From Triplophysa rosa (lineage: Eukaryota > Chordata > Actinopteri > Cypriniformes > Nemacheilidae), in contig NC_079913.1 of assembly GCF_024868665.1 (NCBI RefSeq), positions 15,270,147-15,334,146 on the forward strand: DNA of 64,000 bases, read 5' to 3'. Below, piece by piece: positions 33,077 through 46,375 of the stretch. Positions within the stretch are counted from its first letter, which is position 1; each line of letters begins with the position of its first letter. Made by a program: the position numbers and the translations under genes. The notes under the pieces were generated by a model, which was not told where the DNA came from, made no database searches, and saw only the letters and a list, made by a program, of their open reading frames with translations.

Positions 33077-34073
33077 TAGTGGTGGGAAATACTGTAAAAT
33101 TTAGTATCAATGCGATATCAAGTAAACACAGGACCAGTGTTGCTGATACCAATACTTTTAACTTTTAAAAAGCATTCACTTGAATTTACATATATTTTTC
33201 TGTAAATGAATTGTCATGATTTATCAGATGAATGCATCATTAATATGCTTAATCTGAATACATTTTCATGACCACTGAAATATTTTGTGATTTCTGCTCT
33301 TAATGTGCCTGTAGGCTAATTAATCATGCAGCTGTTAAAACACTGGACATCATTTAAACCAAATAAATCTATTTATTTAGTTATTTATTCCTGTAATCAA
33401 ATTTGCAAACTTGAACTTTGCACCAAATTATTACTGGAAAATAGTAACAATAACAGATTAACAAAACAGAAAAAACTATATATAACAAAACAATTTCTCG
33501 TTATCCCAGTACTACTTCTCTAGCTAACAAAAAACAGTGCACAAAATTATTACTCAAGAACAAAGATCTTAAAACTGCTTTTCCGTTTTTGTTCAGTGTT
33601 ATGTTTAGACAAAATAATAGAACAAATTAACATGTTTCCCTTTCATTACACTTTTTTTAAGTGAATTTATAAACAAAGTGCACACTGTTATTTAAGCACT
33701 TTATTTACTTTGTGTCTCAAACAATGAAGTACTTTCAATCTTTGGCTTAATTCACCGAGGTGAAAAAACTACACACGATTCTTCTCTTCTTTTTTTCGCT
33801 GGCTGCAGCAGCGTCGCGTTCTTGCGCTTGGCGCTGCTGAGTCACGTGATAGCAGACTACAAAACACAGCAGGGCAGGGAGGAGCAACGTGTGCAAAACT
33901 AGGTGTATGGGAAATAGTTTCTCTTCATTATACAATTATTAGCTACATTAGTAAATAAATTAAATCAGTAGTAAAAACTAAAAACACATTAGTATCGATA
34001 TTTTTATGTTAGGATCAATCCTTTTCGATACAACCTCAGTATCGATACTTCAGGATCGATCCGCCCACCACTG
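33077..34073. mobile_element. Non-autonomous hAT element, TAGTGGTGGG type
   Basis: It is a 997 bp element with termini TAGTGGTGGG and CCCACCACTG. The 8 bp target duplication CTAAACAG is at 33069-33076 and 34074-34081. Subterminal TATCGATA phrases are inverted (ATCAATGCGATATC and GTATCGATAC). Its small open frames (33326-33523, 33747-33935) have no recognised domain. Confidence 0.92.
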
Positions 34074-34319
34074 CTAAACAGTAATTTTCTTTTGGTTGCT
34101 ATTACAGTGTTTTGTATAAACATAGTTTTTGTAGCAAATACTATCAAAAGAAAATGAGATACGACTCTCCGTCAGAATTTCAGACTTTTTATTTCTGATG
34201 TTGTTTTGTTTTTCATTGGCTTTTTGTTATAACAGTCTGAATGAGTTTATATTGGAGACCCACAACTCCTGCAACAACCCATATAAAAAAAATTTGAACA
34301 GTTAAAAGGTGTGCATTTT

Positions 34320-34485
34320 GTTTTTTGACAAGAATCAGCGTATGAATCTCAGCAATGGTGATGCAATGCATGCTGGGAATTATGAATAAGTTTTGTGCTA
34401 TGCCTTGCAACATGAAGTTTTCGTTTGCTGATTGTCACCATTGTTGAGATTCATACACGGATTCTTGATGTCTGTGTGTCTAAAT
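34320..34485. mobile_element. Palindromic MITE core
   Basis: It has the layer ATCAGCGTATGAATCTCAGC, the core GCAATGCATGCTGGG and the returning arm TTGTTGAGATTCATACACGG. Confidence 0.8.
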
Positions 34486-35290
34486 ATTTATTCGTTTCAG
34501 TTTTCACAAATCTTTCTAGACAGCAAAATGCAATCAAACTCCCAGATGTAATAATGTCCTTTCAGGATCAGCAGCACAGCAATTTACTCAAATTTAAACA
34601 TGATAGTTATCTCAATGACCTCCAACCAATAACATTTGATTAGATTATCATTTGCATTACCAAAACAAATGTACTTTAAAAGTACATAGTTACAATTAAT
34701 CTAAAGAGTAAATGTCAAGGGTCAAGAGCCCAACTCAAGGAAACTCTGATTACCATGATGGTGATTTTGTCAGCTGGGAACGTTCTTAAAACATAAAAAC
34801 TGACATTTTGAATATTTTAAAACGTAAAAAACCTCTAAGGAACGTTCTTATAACAAACTTTTGTTAGCTGGGTTGTGTTTCAGGTTGTAGTTGTTGTGTT
34901 TCTCTGAGTAAATTTAATTTTGTAGTTTTTGTTGATCTTTTCTGCAGTGATTGTGTTTGTTAACAGCAGATGTTCATCACTAATGACTCAATCATCACTA
35001 TAATAATAATGAAACTCAATACAAATTCTGTCAAACAGGAGCACAGAAAGGTGTTGGTTTTAGGATAAATCTGGGCCAGAATTGAAATGAACTGTTGTTT
35101 AAATTTGGGTCAGTTCTGCTTTATTTGTTTTGTTTTTGGCTGACATGCGGCATTGCTTTGGCTTGCTTGTGGCCTAAACCTGGCAAACAGGAGCGGACCA
35201 CCCAAGTGCCATCATTCCATGCGATATGTGGGCCAGATGAGGGGGTATGGGGTGTAACGTGTGGGCCAGATTTGCGCTGCAAATATTTGC
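34486..35290. other. Intron, MITE fragments, no gene seen
   Basis: It includes GGTCAAGAGCCCAACTCAAG near 34718 and TTAACAGCAGATGTTCATCA near 34962, the same phrases as at 63420 and 63650. Confidence 0.55.
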
Positions 35291-36500
35291 TATCTGGGAA
35301 GTGAAGACGACGTAGAAACTTGCGGGTTACCACGTTTGAAGAAGCTGGTAGGCTCTGTAAGATCTTACCTCACAATGGGGTGTAAGTTGCACCCCTAGGG
35401 CATAAGAGCCCCCCAAAATTCCCCATTGACTTATAATCGGACAGAAAACATAACTCAAAGTGAGGATGTCGTAGAAACTTGCGGGTTACCATGCTTGAAG
35501 AAGCTGGCAGGCTCTGTAAGAACTTACTTCACAATGGGGTGTGAGAGCCTCCCAAAATTCCCCATTGATTCATAATGGGACAGGAAACATGCCCACATAA
35601 GGTGTCATAACTGTACCATGTTGAATAACTTCACAGTACAACCACTTAGAGACAAAGGGGTGGGCTCATTTTACTCAGGTAACCAATCAGTATCACAGGA
35701 ACTTCCTTAAGCTACGAAGACACGCCCATAGCAACCATTTACAGCAACCTAGCAACCGCTCCCATAGACTCCCATTATAAAAAGTCCATATGGATATCTT
35801 TGCAACACAGTGTCGTAGAGACAAGGGGATGGGATCAATTTACTCAGGCAACCAATCAGTATCCCTGAAACTTGATTAATTTACGTAGCCACGCCCATAG
35901 CAACAAAACATGTTAACTTAGCAACCATTTAACAAGACCTATAACTCTGCATCAGAACATCGTAGAGACATGGGGGTTGGTTTGTTTCACTTGGTACTTG
36001 AAGCAGTATCAATTGGCATATACCAAGCCACGCCCATAGCAACCAAACAGGTTAGCCTAGCAACCGTTTAGTAAAACCTATATCTGTGCATAAGAACATC
36101 ATAGAGATACGTGGGTTGGTTCGTTTCACTTATAGGTTAGAGTATTATCAATTGCAGCTGCCAAGCCACGCCAATAGCAACCAAACATGTTAGCCTAGTA
36201 ACCGATTAGCAATATGTATATCTCTGCATCAGAACATCATAGAGACACGGGGGTTGGTTAGTTTCACTCATAGCTTAGAGTATCATCAAATGGCAGATGC
36301 TAAGCCACGCCCATAGCAACCAAACAGGTTAGTCTAGCAGCCGTTTTGCAATACCTATATCTCTGCATCAGAACATCTTAGAGAAATGGGGTTTGGTTCG
36401 TTTCACTTATGGCTTGGAGTATTATCAATTACAAGCTACCAGGCCACGCCCACAGCAACCAAACACATGACCTTAGCAACCGTTTAGCAGGACCAATATC
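35291..36500. repeat. Tandem array, about 137 bp unit
   Basis: Units repeat AACATCGTAGAGACATGGGG, TTTCACTT and GCCACGCCCATAGCAACCAA with TAGCAACCGTTTAG. Copies of CACGCCCATAGC lie near 35890, 36030, 36167, 36306 and 36441. A last piece resumes after palindrome 2, at 37894-38010. Confidence 0.88.
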
Positions 36501-37893
36501 CAGAGGTGGGTAGTCCAGGGGCCAAAGAGTAAAAGTCCTGCCATATTTTTGTTTCACCCATGAACTGTGATTGCTGATTTCACCAGAGGAGGAACCAAGT
36601 CATTCCTTTCAAGTCACAAGTCAAATCCCAAGTCCTCAAAGATTTAAAGTTAATGAGATAATTAAGTGAGTAATGAAATAATGATTGAGCATTAGTGATG
36701 AACACCTTCTGTTAACAATCAACTTCACTGAAGAAAAGAAAAACACAAGAACTACAACTGACTTCAGCCACAGCCTTGGATGACATGAGCTGGAAGAAAG
36801 AAAACAACAACAACAACACCACCACCATAATTGTGCTCAGTGTTTGCTTTAGTTGGGCTCTTGAGCCTTTCAGTAATTCAAAGAGATTTGCCTCTAAGCA
36901 ATTACAATATTATTTCACAACAAACATTTGTATAACTCTGAATCAAATCTTAAAGGAGCAGAATAGTTTATGCTTTCCATGAATGAGTGTTTCTGGTTTA
37001 AATCTCTCCGGGTTTATTAATTACATTTGGATCTAAAAAAACTCCTAAATAAATATCTTAAATATAGAGATAACAAATCCTGATCAGGCTTTTACACATG
37101 AACATTTATCATACGAAGTTCAACAGTGGTGACAATAATTAGTCATACTGCATTGCATGATGGGAGTTTTTCATGCATTGCAGCATGCAGCGTTTTCTTG
37201 ATGTCACCATTGTTGAGCTTCATATGCTGGTTCTTGATGTCTGCGTGTGTCTAGAAAAGTGCTGAAGCTCAAATTTGTATATGCGTTACATTGATTTAAA
37301 ATTCGTTTATTGTAACTATTTGAGAAACACTTTGCTTGTTCCAAAACCTAACCTACCGAGAGAAATATATATATTTTGGCTGTAAACAGTTGAGTATCTC
37401 ATTATATGAAAGCAGTGAAGAGTTGCTCACTGCACAACTCTGATCTCTCTGCTTTACAACAGCACATGCATTGATACAGAGAGAAATCTAACACAGGAGT
37501 CAGGAGCCCAACTAAAGCAAACACTGATCTCTCTGCTTTACAACAGTATATGCATTGATACAGAGAGAAATCTAACGCAGGGGTCAAGGGTTAAGAGCCC
37601 AACTAAGCAAACACTGATCTCCATGATGGTGGCATCATTTTGACCAATAAAACATCAACATCTGATCCTCTGTGATTCTCAGTAACAGCAGGTGTTCATC
37701 ACTAATGCTCAATCATCATTTAATTACTCACTTAATTATCTCATTAACTTTAACTCTTTGAGGACTTGGGATTTGACTTGAGACTTGAAAGGAATGACTT
37801 GGTTCCTCTGGCGAAATCAGCGTTCTGAGCTCATGGGTGAAATAAAAATATGGCAGGACTTTTACTCTTTGGCCCCTGGACTACCCACCTCTG
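36501..37893. mobile_element. Giant concentric palindrome 2
   Basis: It is 1393 bp, inserted in the 137 bp array. The outermost layer pairs CAGAGGTGGGTAGTCCAGGG with the same sequence inverted at 37874-37893. Next come AAAGTCCTGCCATATTTTTG, a CCAAGTCATTCCTTTCAAGT layer, a GATGAACACC/GGTGTTCATC layer, GCTTTAGTTGGGCTC and a diverged GCATTGCATGATGGG core near 37165. No coding sequence was recognised. Confidence 0.9.
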
Positions 37894-38010
37894 CATGGGG
37901 TTGGCTCGCTTCACTTGTGGCTCAAAGTATTATCAGTTGCCAGCTGGCAAAGCCACGCCCATAGCAACCAAACCCATGACCTTAGCAACCGTTTAGCCAG
38001 ACCTACAGTA

Positions 38011-38444
38011 TATCTCTGCATCAGAACAATGAGAACAAAGTTTTACGATAAGTTTAATCGATAAAACCTTTCAAACTCTTCAGGACAGGCTTTGTCAAGC
38101 CAACATAAAGTTTGTACTCGAACTTTAGTTTCTAGTTACTTATGATCCGGAACAGTATTATAAGGTGAAAACCAAGGTTACTTTTTAATAATTACTCAGG
38201 TCTTACCATATTAGTATTAAGTAATTATGATTCGGAACAGTATTATGAAGTGAAAATCATGATAACCCATTAATAAAAAACAATTCTGGGGTATAGGAAA
38301 TTAAAAATCAAAATCCCCACTGCAGTATTACCAATAAATAAAACAGTACTGTAAAAAGAAAATCTTGTAATTACTTACAATCCACACACACCAGAACAGA
38401 GCTGACTATTTATGGACACAAATGACACATTTTAATAAATACTA
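38011..38444. other. Intron, no gene seen
   Basis: One short direct repeat is seen (CGGAACAGTATTATAAGGTG near 38156, and the AAGT variant near 38231). Confidence 0.5.
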
Positions 38445-38491
38445 CATTGTAAAAAAATGATTGACTCAACTAATTATTCTGTAATGCTCCT
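38445..38491. mobile_element. Left tip of a foldback MITE interrupted by the LINE
   Basis: CATTGTAAAAAAATGATTGA and the following bases match the inverted arm at 55121-55167. In this copy the right arm is missing because the sequence ends at the N. Confidence 0.75.
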
Positions 38492-40210
38492 TCCTCCAAA
38501 GGAATGACATCAATGAAGAATGCCAGTCTGGATTTAGAGCATGTCACAGTACAGAGACTGCTTTGATCAGAGTTACAAATGATCTGCTATTGGCGTCTGA
38601 CCGAGGTTGTATCTCGTTATTGGTGCTGCTAGACCTTAGTGCTGCATTCGATACCATTGACCACAGCACACTCCTACATAGACTCGAAAATTATGTCGGC
38701 ATTAAGGGAATAGCTTTGAAATGGTTTAAATCTTATTTATCCGACCGTTTTCAATTTGTAGCAATAAACAATGAGGTGTCACGCAAATCGCAAGTCCAGT
38801 ACGGTGTACCACAGGGCTCAGTCTTAGGGCCTCTGCTCTTCGCATTATACATGCTACCTCTAGGAGATATAATAAAGCGACACGGAGTTAGCTTTCACTG
38901 TTATGCTGATGATACTCAACTTTATATTTCCTCGAAGCCTCATGAAACACAGCAGTTCCATCGAATAATGGAATGCATAGTCGATATAAAAAACTGGATG
39001 AGTAACAACTTTTTATTACTGAACTCGGACAAAACGGAAGTGTTACTTATTGGACCGAAAACTGCTATAAGTAACAACCAAGAATACTGTTTAACTATTG
39101 ACGGATGTTCCATAAAACCCTCGTCGTCAGCAAAGAATCTTGGCGTTCTATTCGATAGTAATCTGTCATTTGAGAGCCACGTCGCCAACACCTGTAAAAT
39201 TGCGTTTTTCCATTTTAAGAATATATCTAAACTACGTCATATGCTGTCAATCTCAGATGCAGAGAAGTTAATTCATGCATTCATGACATCAAGACTAGAT
39301 TACTGTAATGCACTGTTAGGTGGTTGCCCTGCAGGCTTATTACAAAAACTCCAATTGGTCCAAAACGCGGCAGCTCGAGTTCTTACACGTACAAAAAAGT
39401 ATGAACATATTAGCCCGGTTCTGTCAACCTTGCACTGGTTACCTATAAAGCATCGCGTTAACTTTAAAATCTTGCTTATTACCTATAAAGCCTTACATGG
39501 TTTAGCTCCTCAGTACTTGAATGAACTCCTTTTGTATTACAGTCCTTCACGTGCATTACGCTCTCAGGCGTCCTGTCAGTTGGTAATACCTAGAATTTCA
39601 AAATCAAGTGCAGGTGGTAGATCCTTTTCCTATCTAGCGCCTAAACTTTGGAATAGTCTTCCCTGCACTGTCCGGGAGGCAGACACACTCTGTCAGTTTA
39701 AATCTAGACTAAAGACGCATCTTTTTAATCTTGCATACACTACTCTTCCATAATATAAATCTTCAGAGGGTTTAGGCTGCATTAGTTAGATCAACCGGAA
39801 CCAAAAACACAACTGATGTACTTGTTGCATCAAAGAGTACAGAACAGTACTCTACTCTCAGCCAGTCTTGTCTCATTGTTCCAAGGTTACCACAGCGAGC
39901 AGGATGCAGTTCATGGCCTGACCTGATGGTAGAGCGGAGAATGGGAAGTGGGGACCTGACAAGAGCTGAGATGATAGAGCTGGATAAAGAAGGACGCGGT
40001 CTCTTGACATGTCTTCACCACAAAACTTCAAATGCTATTAGATTATTAATGATAATCTTAAACTATAATTTATTTTATTATTAAGTTTATTTATTTTATT
40101 TAGCCTTGTTGTGCAAGTTCTCTGGAGCTTGTGCAGAGGCAGCAGCTTTTGCCAGAGGGGAACTGGAATCCCCTGGTTGGGCCTGGGTTCTCCTGAGGTT
40201 TTTTTTCTCG
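38492..40210 (+). mobile_element. Rex/CR1-type LINE, 5' truncated, copy in duplication 1
   Basis: It is the same family as the minus-strand LINE at 13715-22665. It is truncated at the 5' side within the reverse transcriptase (begins AATGCTCCTTCCTCC) and cut at the N in the 3' UTR. The complete 3' end of its sister is at 54367. Confidence 0.92.
38563..39753 (+). pseudogene. LINE ORF2 fragment, 396 open codons
   Basis: It is open without stop from the palm to the natural end of ORF2. Motifs are [86 protein letters not shown] and the C-terminal KTHLFNLAYTTLP. The endonuclease and the finger region are missing, so it cannot transpose by itself. The clean frame suggests a young insertion. Confidence 0.9.
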
Positions 40211-40211
40211 N
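40211..40211. other. Single-N assembly join
   Basis: One N sits between LINE 3' UTR sequence (TTTTTTTTCTCG) and 98 bp satellite sequence. It is exactly the border of the two 13.74 kb copies. Confidence 0.99.
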
Positions 40212-40661
40212 TCCTTCGTTCATCACGTGACAGCGTCGTAAGCTAAACCAATGCAGTCAGAGCCGGAAAGAGAATTGATTAGTTCACCTCTCGAGTTTTC
40301 GGATTTGACTCCTTCGTTCATCACGTGACAGCGTCGTAAGCTAAACCAATGCAGTCAGAGCCGGAAAGAGAATTGATTAGTTCACCTCTCGAGTCTTCGG
40401 GTTTGATGCCTTCGTTCATCACGTGACAGCGTCGTAAGCTAAACCAATGCAGTCAGAGCCGGAAAGAGAATTGATTAGTTCACCTCTCGAGTCTTCGGGT
40501 TTGAATCGTTCGTTCTTCTTGAATTCCAGTACAGGACCCATAATGTTGCGCAATGCGCATGCGCGACTGAACGAATCACTCCCTAAGACGACTCGTTCTT
40601 CCCGAGTCACATTAAAGATTCGTTCAAAATGAACGAATCGTTCAAGAACGACCCATCACTA
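40212..40661. mobile_element. Right part of the hAT element, second copy
   Basis: It corresponds to 26472-26921. The left end and its target duplication are absent because the copy starts at the N. It holds three 98 bp units. Confidence 0.9.
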
Positions 40662-40851
40662 TAAAAGAATTCCCTGTTAAATTACAGTAAACAACTGGCA
40701 GCTATATTTGCCAGCACATAGCTGTAATTTTACAGCATACCTACTGTAATCTGCAACAACAGTTTATTACTGTAAAAGACATTATAATTTGCACAATATA
40801 ATACTGTTATTTTACATTTACGCATTTGGCAGATGCTTTTATCCAAAGCGA

Positions 40852-42188
40852 CTTACATTGCATTATTCTATAACATTTATACATAGGTATGTGTAATCCC
40901 CCTGGGATCGAACCCACAACCTTGCATTGTTAACACAATGCTCTTACCACTGAGCTACAGGAAAGCTTTTAGCATTTCTGCTGTGATTTCCATTAATTGT
41001 TTATTACCAGAGGTGGGACCAAGTCATTGTTTTCAAGTCCCAATCAAGTCCCAAGTCAAAAGAGGCGAGTCCAAGTCAGGTTGCAAGTCATGAATGTTAA
41101 TGGTACTGAATCAATATCACTTTTGTGCCCACAAAAATCACCATTATTGTGATCAGTGTTTGCTTTAGTTGGGCTTTTGACTCTTTTATTTTAATGTTTA
41201 GTTAGTTTTCCTTGGCTGTTGTAGCTGTAAGAAAATACAATCATTGGGTCAAAGCAAGCTTAGACAGAGGCTTGCGTCTGTATAATGATGAACTCATTTT
41301 AAAGTTTGTCTTCTCTTGTTCACTGCCAATGTCAGTTCTCTGCTACAGGAGTGTGAGCTTATAAAGCACTGTGAATTTATTTAGGAATGAACACATATAA
41401 TCACAAACTGTTTAAACAGTTTAACTACACAAACACATCAAGAATCAGTGTATGAATCTCAACAAAGGTGACAATCAACAAAAGAAAAATTCATGATGCA
41501 ATGCATGCTGGGTAACATCACAGTACAAAACTCATTCATGACTCCCAGCATGCATTGCAGTTGATCTGTTTCTCTGAATTACTTTGATAATGGTCACCAT
41601 TGTTGATGTCTAAGTGTGTCAGTAATATGTTTCGGGTTATTTGATCAAAGTTATGTGCATTTACAATAAAGAGCACTAAAGCTAGTTATCAAATAATCAG
41701 TACTATTCCTTATTTTATGATTAACGAGTGTTAATCTAATCTATTTAATGAGTCAAATGTCATGTAACTTGTTTTTTAGCATTTCTGTCTTAGTGCACAA
41801 GCGTTCTTTCTGAAACACTATTACGCCACTGAATAAATAACTTTACTGAATCCGAGGATCAGGAGCCCAACTAAAGCAAACACTGATCACAATAATGGTG
41901 ATTTTTGTGGCACAAAGGTGATACTGATTCAGTACCATTAACATTCAGGACTTGCAACCTGACTTGGACTCGCCTCTCTTGACTTGGGACTTGATTGGGA
42001 CTTGAAAACAATGACTTGGTCCCACCTCCGGTAATAAACAATTAATGGAAATCACAGCAGAAATGCTAAAAGCGTTCCTGTAGCTTAGTGGTAAGAGCAT
42101 TGCGTTAACAATGCAAGGTTGTGGGTTCGATCCCAGGGAATTGCACATACCTATGTATAAATGTTATAGGATAATGCAATGTAAGTAG
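40852..42188. mobile_element. Giant concentric palindrome 1, second copy
   Basis: It matches 27112-28448 shifted by 13740, with few substitutions. The SINE in its left part starts at 40813. Confidence 0.9.
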
Positions 42189-42686
42189 TATATATAGGGG
42201 GCATTGTGTCAAAATGATTGATGGTGACCCTTGACCTTTGCGGGGGGGGGTTGAATTACTTCCGGACCACCCACGTTGTGAGGGCCCGCCCCCTTTGCAT
42301 TGACCTTTGACCGTATCCGCCCCATTGTGAGGGACTGCCCCCTTTGTGTTGAACTTTTGCCCTTTGACAGTATCTGTCCACGTCGTGAGGGATTGCCCAC
42401 GTCTGGAGTTGAACTCTTGAACTTTTGCCCGTACGGTTACCGAACATTTTTCTCTCTTTTCCGGAGATCATGTTTGGACATGTTTTAATGAGGTTGACGC
42501 GTATCTTATGCGTGAATAAATAAAGCAACGAGTGATTAAATAAAACAATAAATCGGCGAATAAGTGATTAAAGAAAGAATTGGTTATATAAGTGATTAAA
42601 TAAATATTGAATACGCAAATAAACAAAGCAAGTAATGAATAAGTAAATAAACAAAGCAAGGAATGAATAAGTAATTAAATAAAGCA

Positions 42687-42717
<31 letters not shown>

Positions 42718-45134
42718 GGCTGTGATAAAACTGTGGTAAAACTTACGTTGGTTGAAAGATCACATTCCTGCCGTTATACTGAAAGGACTGTTTCAGACAT
42801 TCCAGCGTTGCAAACACACCGACTCGTAAATCATCGTGACGTTTAAGCGGTACGTAATTCAGAGTTTTCATCCGGCAGGGCGACAGCGTCGGACGTTTTA
42901 ATCGGGTATGATTTGTTTTACATCCCTAGCGTGAAAATTTGGCCGGATTATGACGGGTTATTTGTGTAGCTTCACGAGCGAGCATATTATCTCGACACAG
43001 GGATGCGTTGTATAGGATCGCCAGCTGAGGCTTTCGCCCTCGGGCAATGAGTGACCAATTGACCTGTGTGTACCCGAAGCATTCTATGGGACAAACTATA
43101 ATCTCGCTATATCTCTAACTAATCAGAAAACAGCTTTTGCTACTAACATTCTAAACATATCCGCTTTATTCATCAGTATCTGTTTTGTTTAAAACTTAAA
43201 CCATTCTCACACGTGTCTGATTGTACAGGGGCCTCCATGAAAATGGCTTGACCCAATAAATGTTTGTATGCGTGCACGAGTGTTCACCAAGAGCGGTTAC
43301 CTTCCAGCGTTCATGTTTCTGAAAAAAAACAAACAAAAAAAACATATCTGACTATCCATTCTTCAAACTGTGTCTACAACACTGTATAATTAAAGCACAT
43401 GTTTTCCTAACTGCATGGAGCGGTGTCATTAAATGGTGTCCATGATGTTGCCCCTATCCTGACTGTTTTCCTTCTGTCTGAGAAGATGCCAGTGCGTCCA
43501 CCAACCAAGGGTGAAGAAAAAAAATCATCTTTATTGCTAGTGTTCATAGCATCACAGCAGGCAGTTGGGTGATTCCTTAAAACACAAAGCAGATTTTGAT
43601 TGAACAGCAAGAAACCTTAAATTGAATGTACGACATGTTAATTTCATGAATGTGTTTTATATCATGCCTCCAGGTTGTATCATAAAAATAAGTCTGCATA
43701 AGGTTTTCAAAATAATTTTTTTAGATTAAAAATGAAAGTGATTCTATCAAAGGTATGCCTTTTAACATAACTGTTTATATGATTCTAAACTGATATTCTT
43801 TAAAACATTTAGAATAGTCAAATCTCGCACATCCTGTTATTACGAGTTGTCTTTGCACATCTGTTTTAGTGGTTAGTGTTAAACTGTGGCAACCCCTTAA
43901 CACCTAGACACGATTCTAAGATTTACTGACTTATAGGATCAAGAGCTCAACTAAAAGAAACACTAAACTCTATGAGGGTGACTTCTTATTGTTGATGTGT
44001 TCTTCAGTGATTTTGTTTGTTAACAGCAGGTGTTCATCATTATGATCAATCATCACTTAATGAATCACTTCATTATCTCATTATCTTCAACACTGCTTCA
44101 GTGTTACTTTTAACGCACTATAGTGTGGACACATATAGACACCCAGCAGTGTTCATTTAACACTGGACAATTTGCTTTGTATAATATATGACAACAGAAT
44201 TCAAAGCTTCATTCTAAAATCTCAATGGAAGCTTTGAATGTAAATATTGCATGGAAAAATTATGTTCAGTACAGTCTATTAAGAGCGGTCAAAATGACCG
44301 CTACGGCCATTCTCGTAGTGACAGATTTCCTGGAGTTCTACTGTGAAAAATGTTCCGTACTTTTTTTACGGAAAAATACCTGCAGCTGTGGTTGCCAGCA
44401 AAATTCTGTAAAAATTCTGGGAAAAGCACATAATCAGCTTTGCAGTTTAAAACTTAAGGGCAAAAACTTCAAGCTGTGTATGAAATTATTACATTTGAGT
44501 GTTTTATACTAAGAAAATTTCTTTATATAAAATGAAAACATAGACCTAATGGATAAAAGTGAAAGCATTACTTATTTTATTTCTTAGCGACTCATCATTA
44601 ATAAACATCAAAGTCACTTTTGAACAAAGCTACATGCAGCATATTAACAGTACCTCTTTGCCTGACCTTGACTTAAACACAGACTCCACTCTTCAGCATA
44701 GTGGTGACCCACAAAACATTTAATGTCAGGAAAGAGAAGAGAAAATAAAATTTCTGTAGTTTTAACGGAAAAATACCGGCAGCTGTGGTTGCCTGTAAAC
44801 TACCGTAAAAACAGTCCCTGTGAAGCAAAAGTGGTGATTGTCTTCAGTATTCTGACATGTTTCCAAGATGAATAGTGGGTGTGGCTCATGTTTTCAGCTG
44901 TGAATTGATTGGACAAATAAAAACAGGATGTTCCTGTATTTTTACGCAGGGATGGGCATGTATTTCAAATACAAAATACTTAACCCTTAACATGCATAGG
45001 GCCCATGGGCGGGTTAACACTTAATATTTGTTGAAACTTACCATCATGGTGATCAGTGTTTCCTTGAGTTGAGCTCTTGAATCTAGAAGTTTAAATGTTG
45101 TATTTAATTTGGCATTCTGTAACTGTGTGCTTTT

Positions 45135-46159
45135 TAGTGATGGGAAGTTTAAGTCATTTTTGCGATTCGGTTGTTTAAAGCTCGTTCAGTAAAATGAATG
45201 AATCTTTTTGCAAGTCATTTCGTTCATCTGAGCAGAGTTAAATTAATGTTACATGTTAATAGCCAAATTACCCCATAACGTTTATTTATGCTAGTTTTGA
45301 TCAGATATATTATAAGAAATAACTTCTATTGTAGTTAGAGACAAGTTATGAGAAACAGTTATTTAATTATTTCCTGACAATATTTCTGTTAAGTTATGTA
45401 TTTATAATTCATTAACCATTTTGGGTCACTCAGGTATGCAATAAGGTTTACAGGTTGTTGTTTTTTACTAAAAAGTCTCATGCAGTTTGCAAAGTATATA
45501 ATAATAGGCTATTGAAATCATTTAAATGTGCAATTATTTAATAAGAGATCACTTGTGTTTTTTACTAAAACGTCTCGTGCAGTTTGCAAAGTATATAATA
45601 ATAGGCTATTGAAATCATTTAAATGTGCAATTATTTAATAAGAGATCACTTGTGTAATATATGCATTAGACATAAACACTGACTTTACTAGGGTTGCTTA
45701 TGTTTATATTTTGCCCGATGACAAACCCGATGACTCGAGAGACGAACTAATCACTTCTCTTTCCGGTATAAGGACTCGGACCCGATGACTCGAGAGACGA
45801 ACTAATCATTCTCTTTCTGGTATAAGGACTCGGACCCGATGACTCGAGAGACGAACTAATCATTTCTCTTTCCGGTATAAGGACTCGGACCCGATGACTC
45901 GAGAGACGAACTAATCATTTCTCTTTCCGGTATAAAGACTCGGACCCGATGACTCGAGAGACGAACTAATCGTTTCTCTTTCTGGTATAAGAACTTGGAC
46001 CCGATGACTCGAGAGTCTTCATTACTGTTTCTGGTACAATGTTGCACATGCGCGGTCAACACAAACTGAACGAATCACTCGCTGAGACACTCGTTACTCC
46101 CGAGTCATTTTAAAGATTCGTTCAAAAAGAACGAATCGTTCATGAACGACCCATCACTA
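45135..46159. mobile_element. hAT element, second copy, with expanded minisatellite
   Basis: It corresponds to 31395-32413 with the same target duplication GTGCTTTT. The interior differs. A stretch ending at the AGAGATCACTTGTG anchor is doubled (about 45558-45655). About 300 bp is replaced by a longer minisatellite at 45715-46020. Confidence 0.92.
45715..46020. repeat. Minisatellite, 57-60 bp unit, about five copies
   Basis: Units read GACTCGGACCCGATGACTCG, AGAGACGAACTAATCATTTC and TCTTTCCGGTATAAG. Copy 1 has only one to two units at 32190-32270. Confidence 0.92.
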
Positions 46160-46375
46160 GTGCTTTTAGAGTACATTTGTTTTGCCATTGAAAATAGGAA
46201 TCCAGTCAAATGGCGCTTGTTGTTGACATAGCCATCATCTCATAGCTTGATTTACATATCTCATCTAGATTGTGTGGATATTCTGAAAGAACAGTACATG
46301 TATGATATAATTTTGATGTGGCGAAAGACATGTGATAACAGAATGCAAATAAAAAATGTAACTACTGGAGAGTTT

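Larger units (their letters stand above)
26473..40210. repeat. Tandem 13.74 kb duplication, copy 1
   Basis: Copy 1 aligns with 40212 to about 53920 at an offset of 13740 rising to 13747. I saw only scattered single-base differences, plus changes in microsatellites and one structural change at 31820-32190. The copy starts inside a 98 bp satellite and ends inside a LINE 3' UTR at the single N. Confidence 0.95.

Noticed and set aside
36776..36982. Short frame with poly-Asn (and its copy at 50523-50729)
   Set aside because: It lies within a palindromic MITE. The Asn run comes from a CAA repeat.
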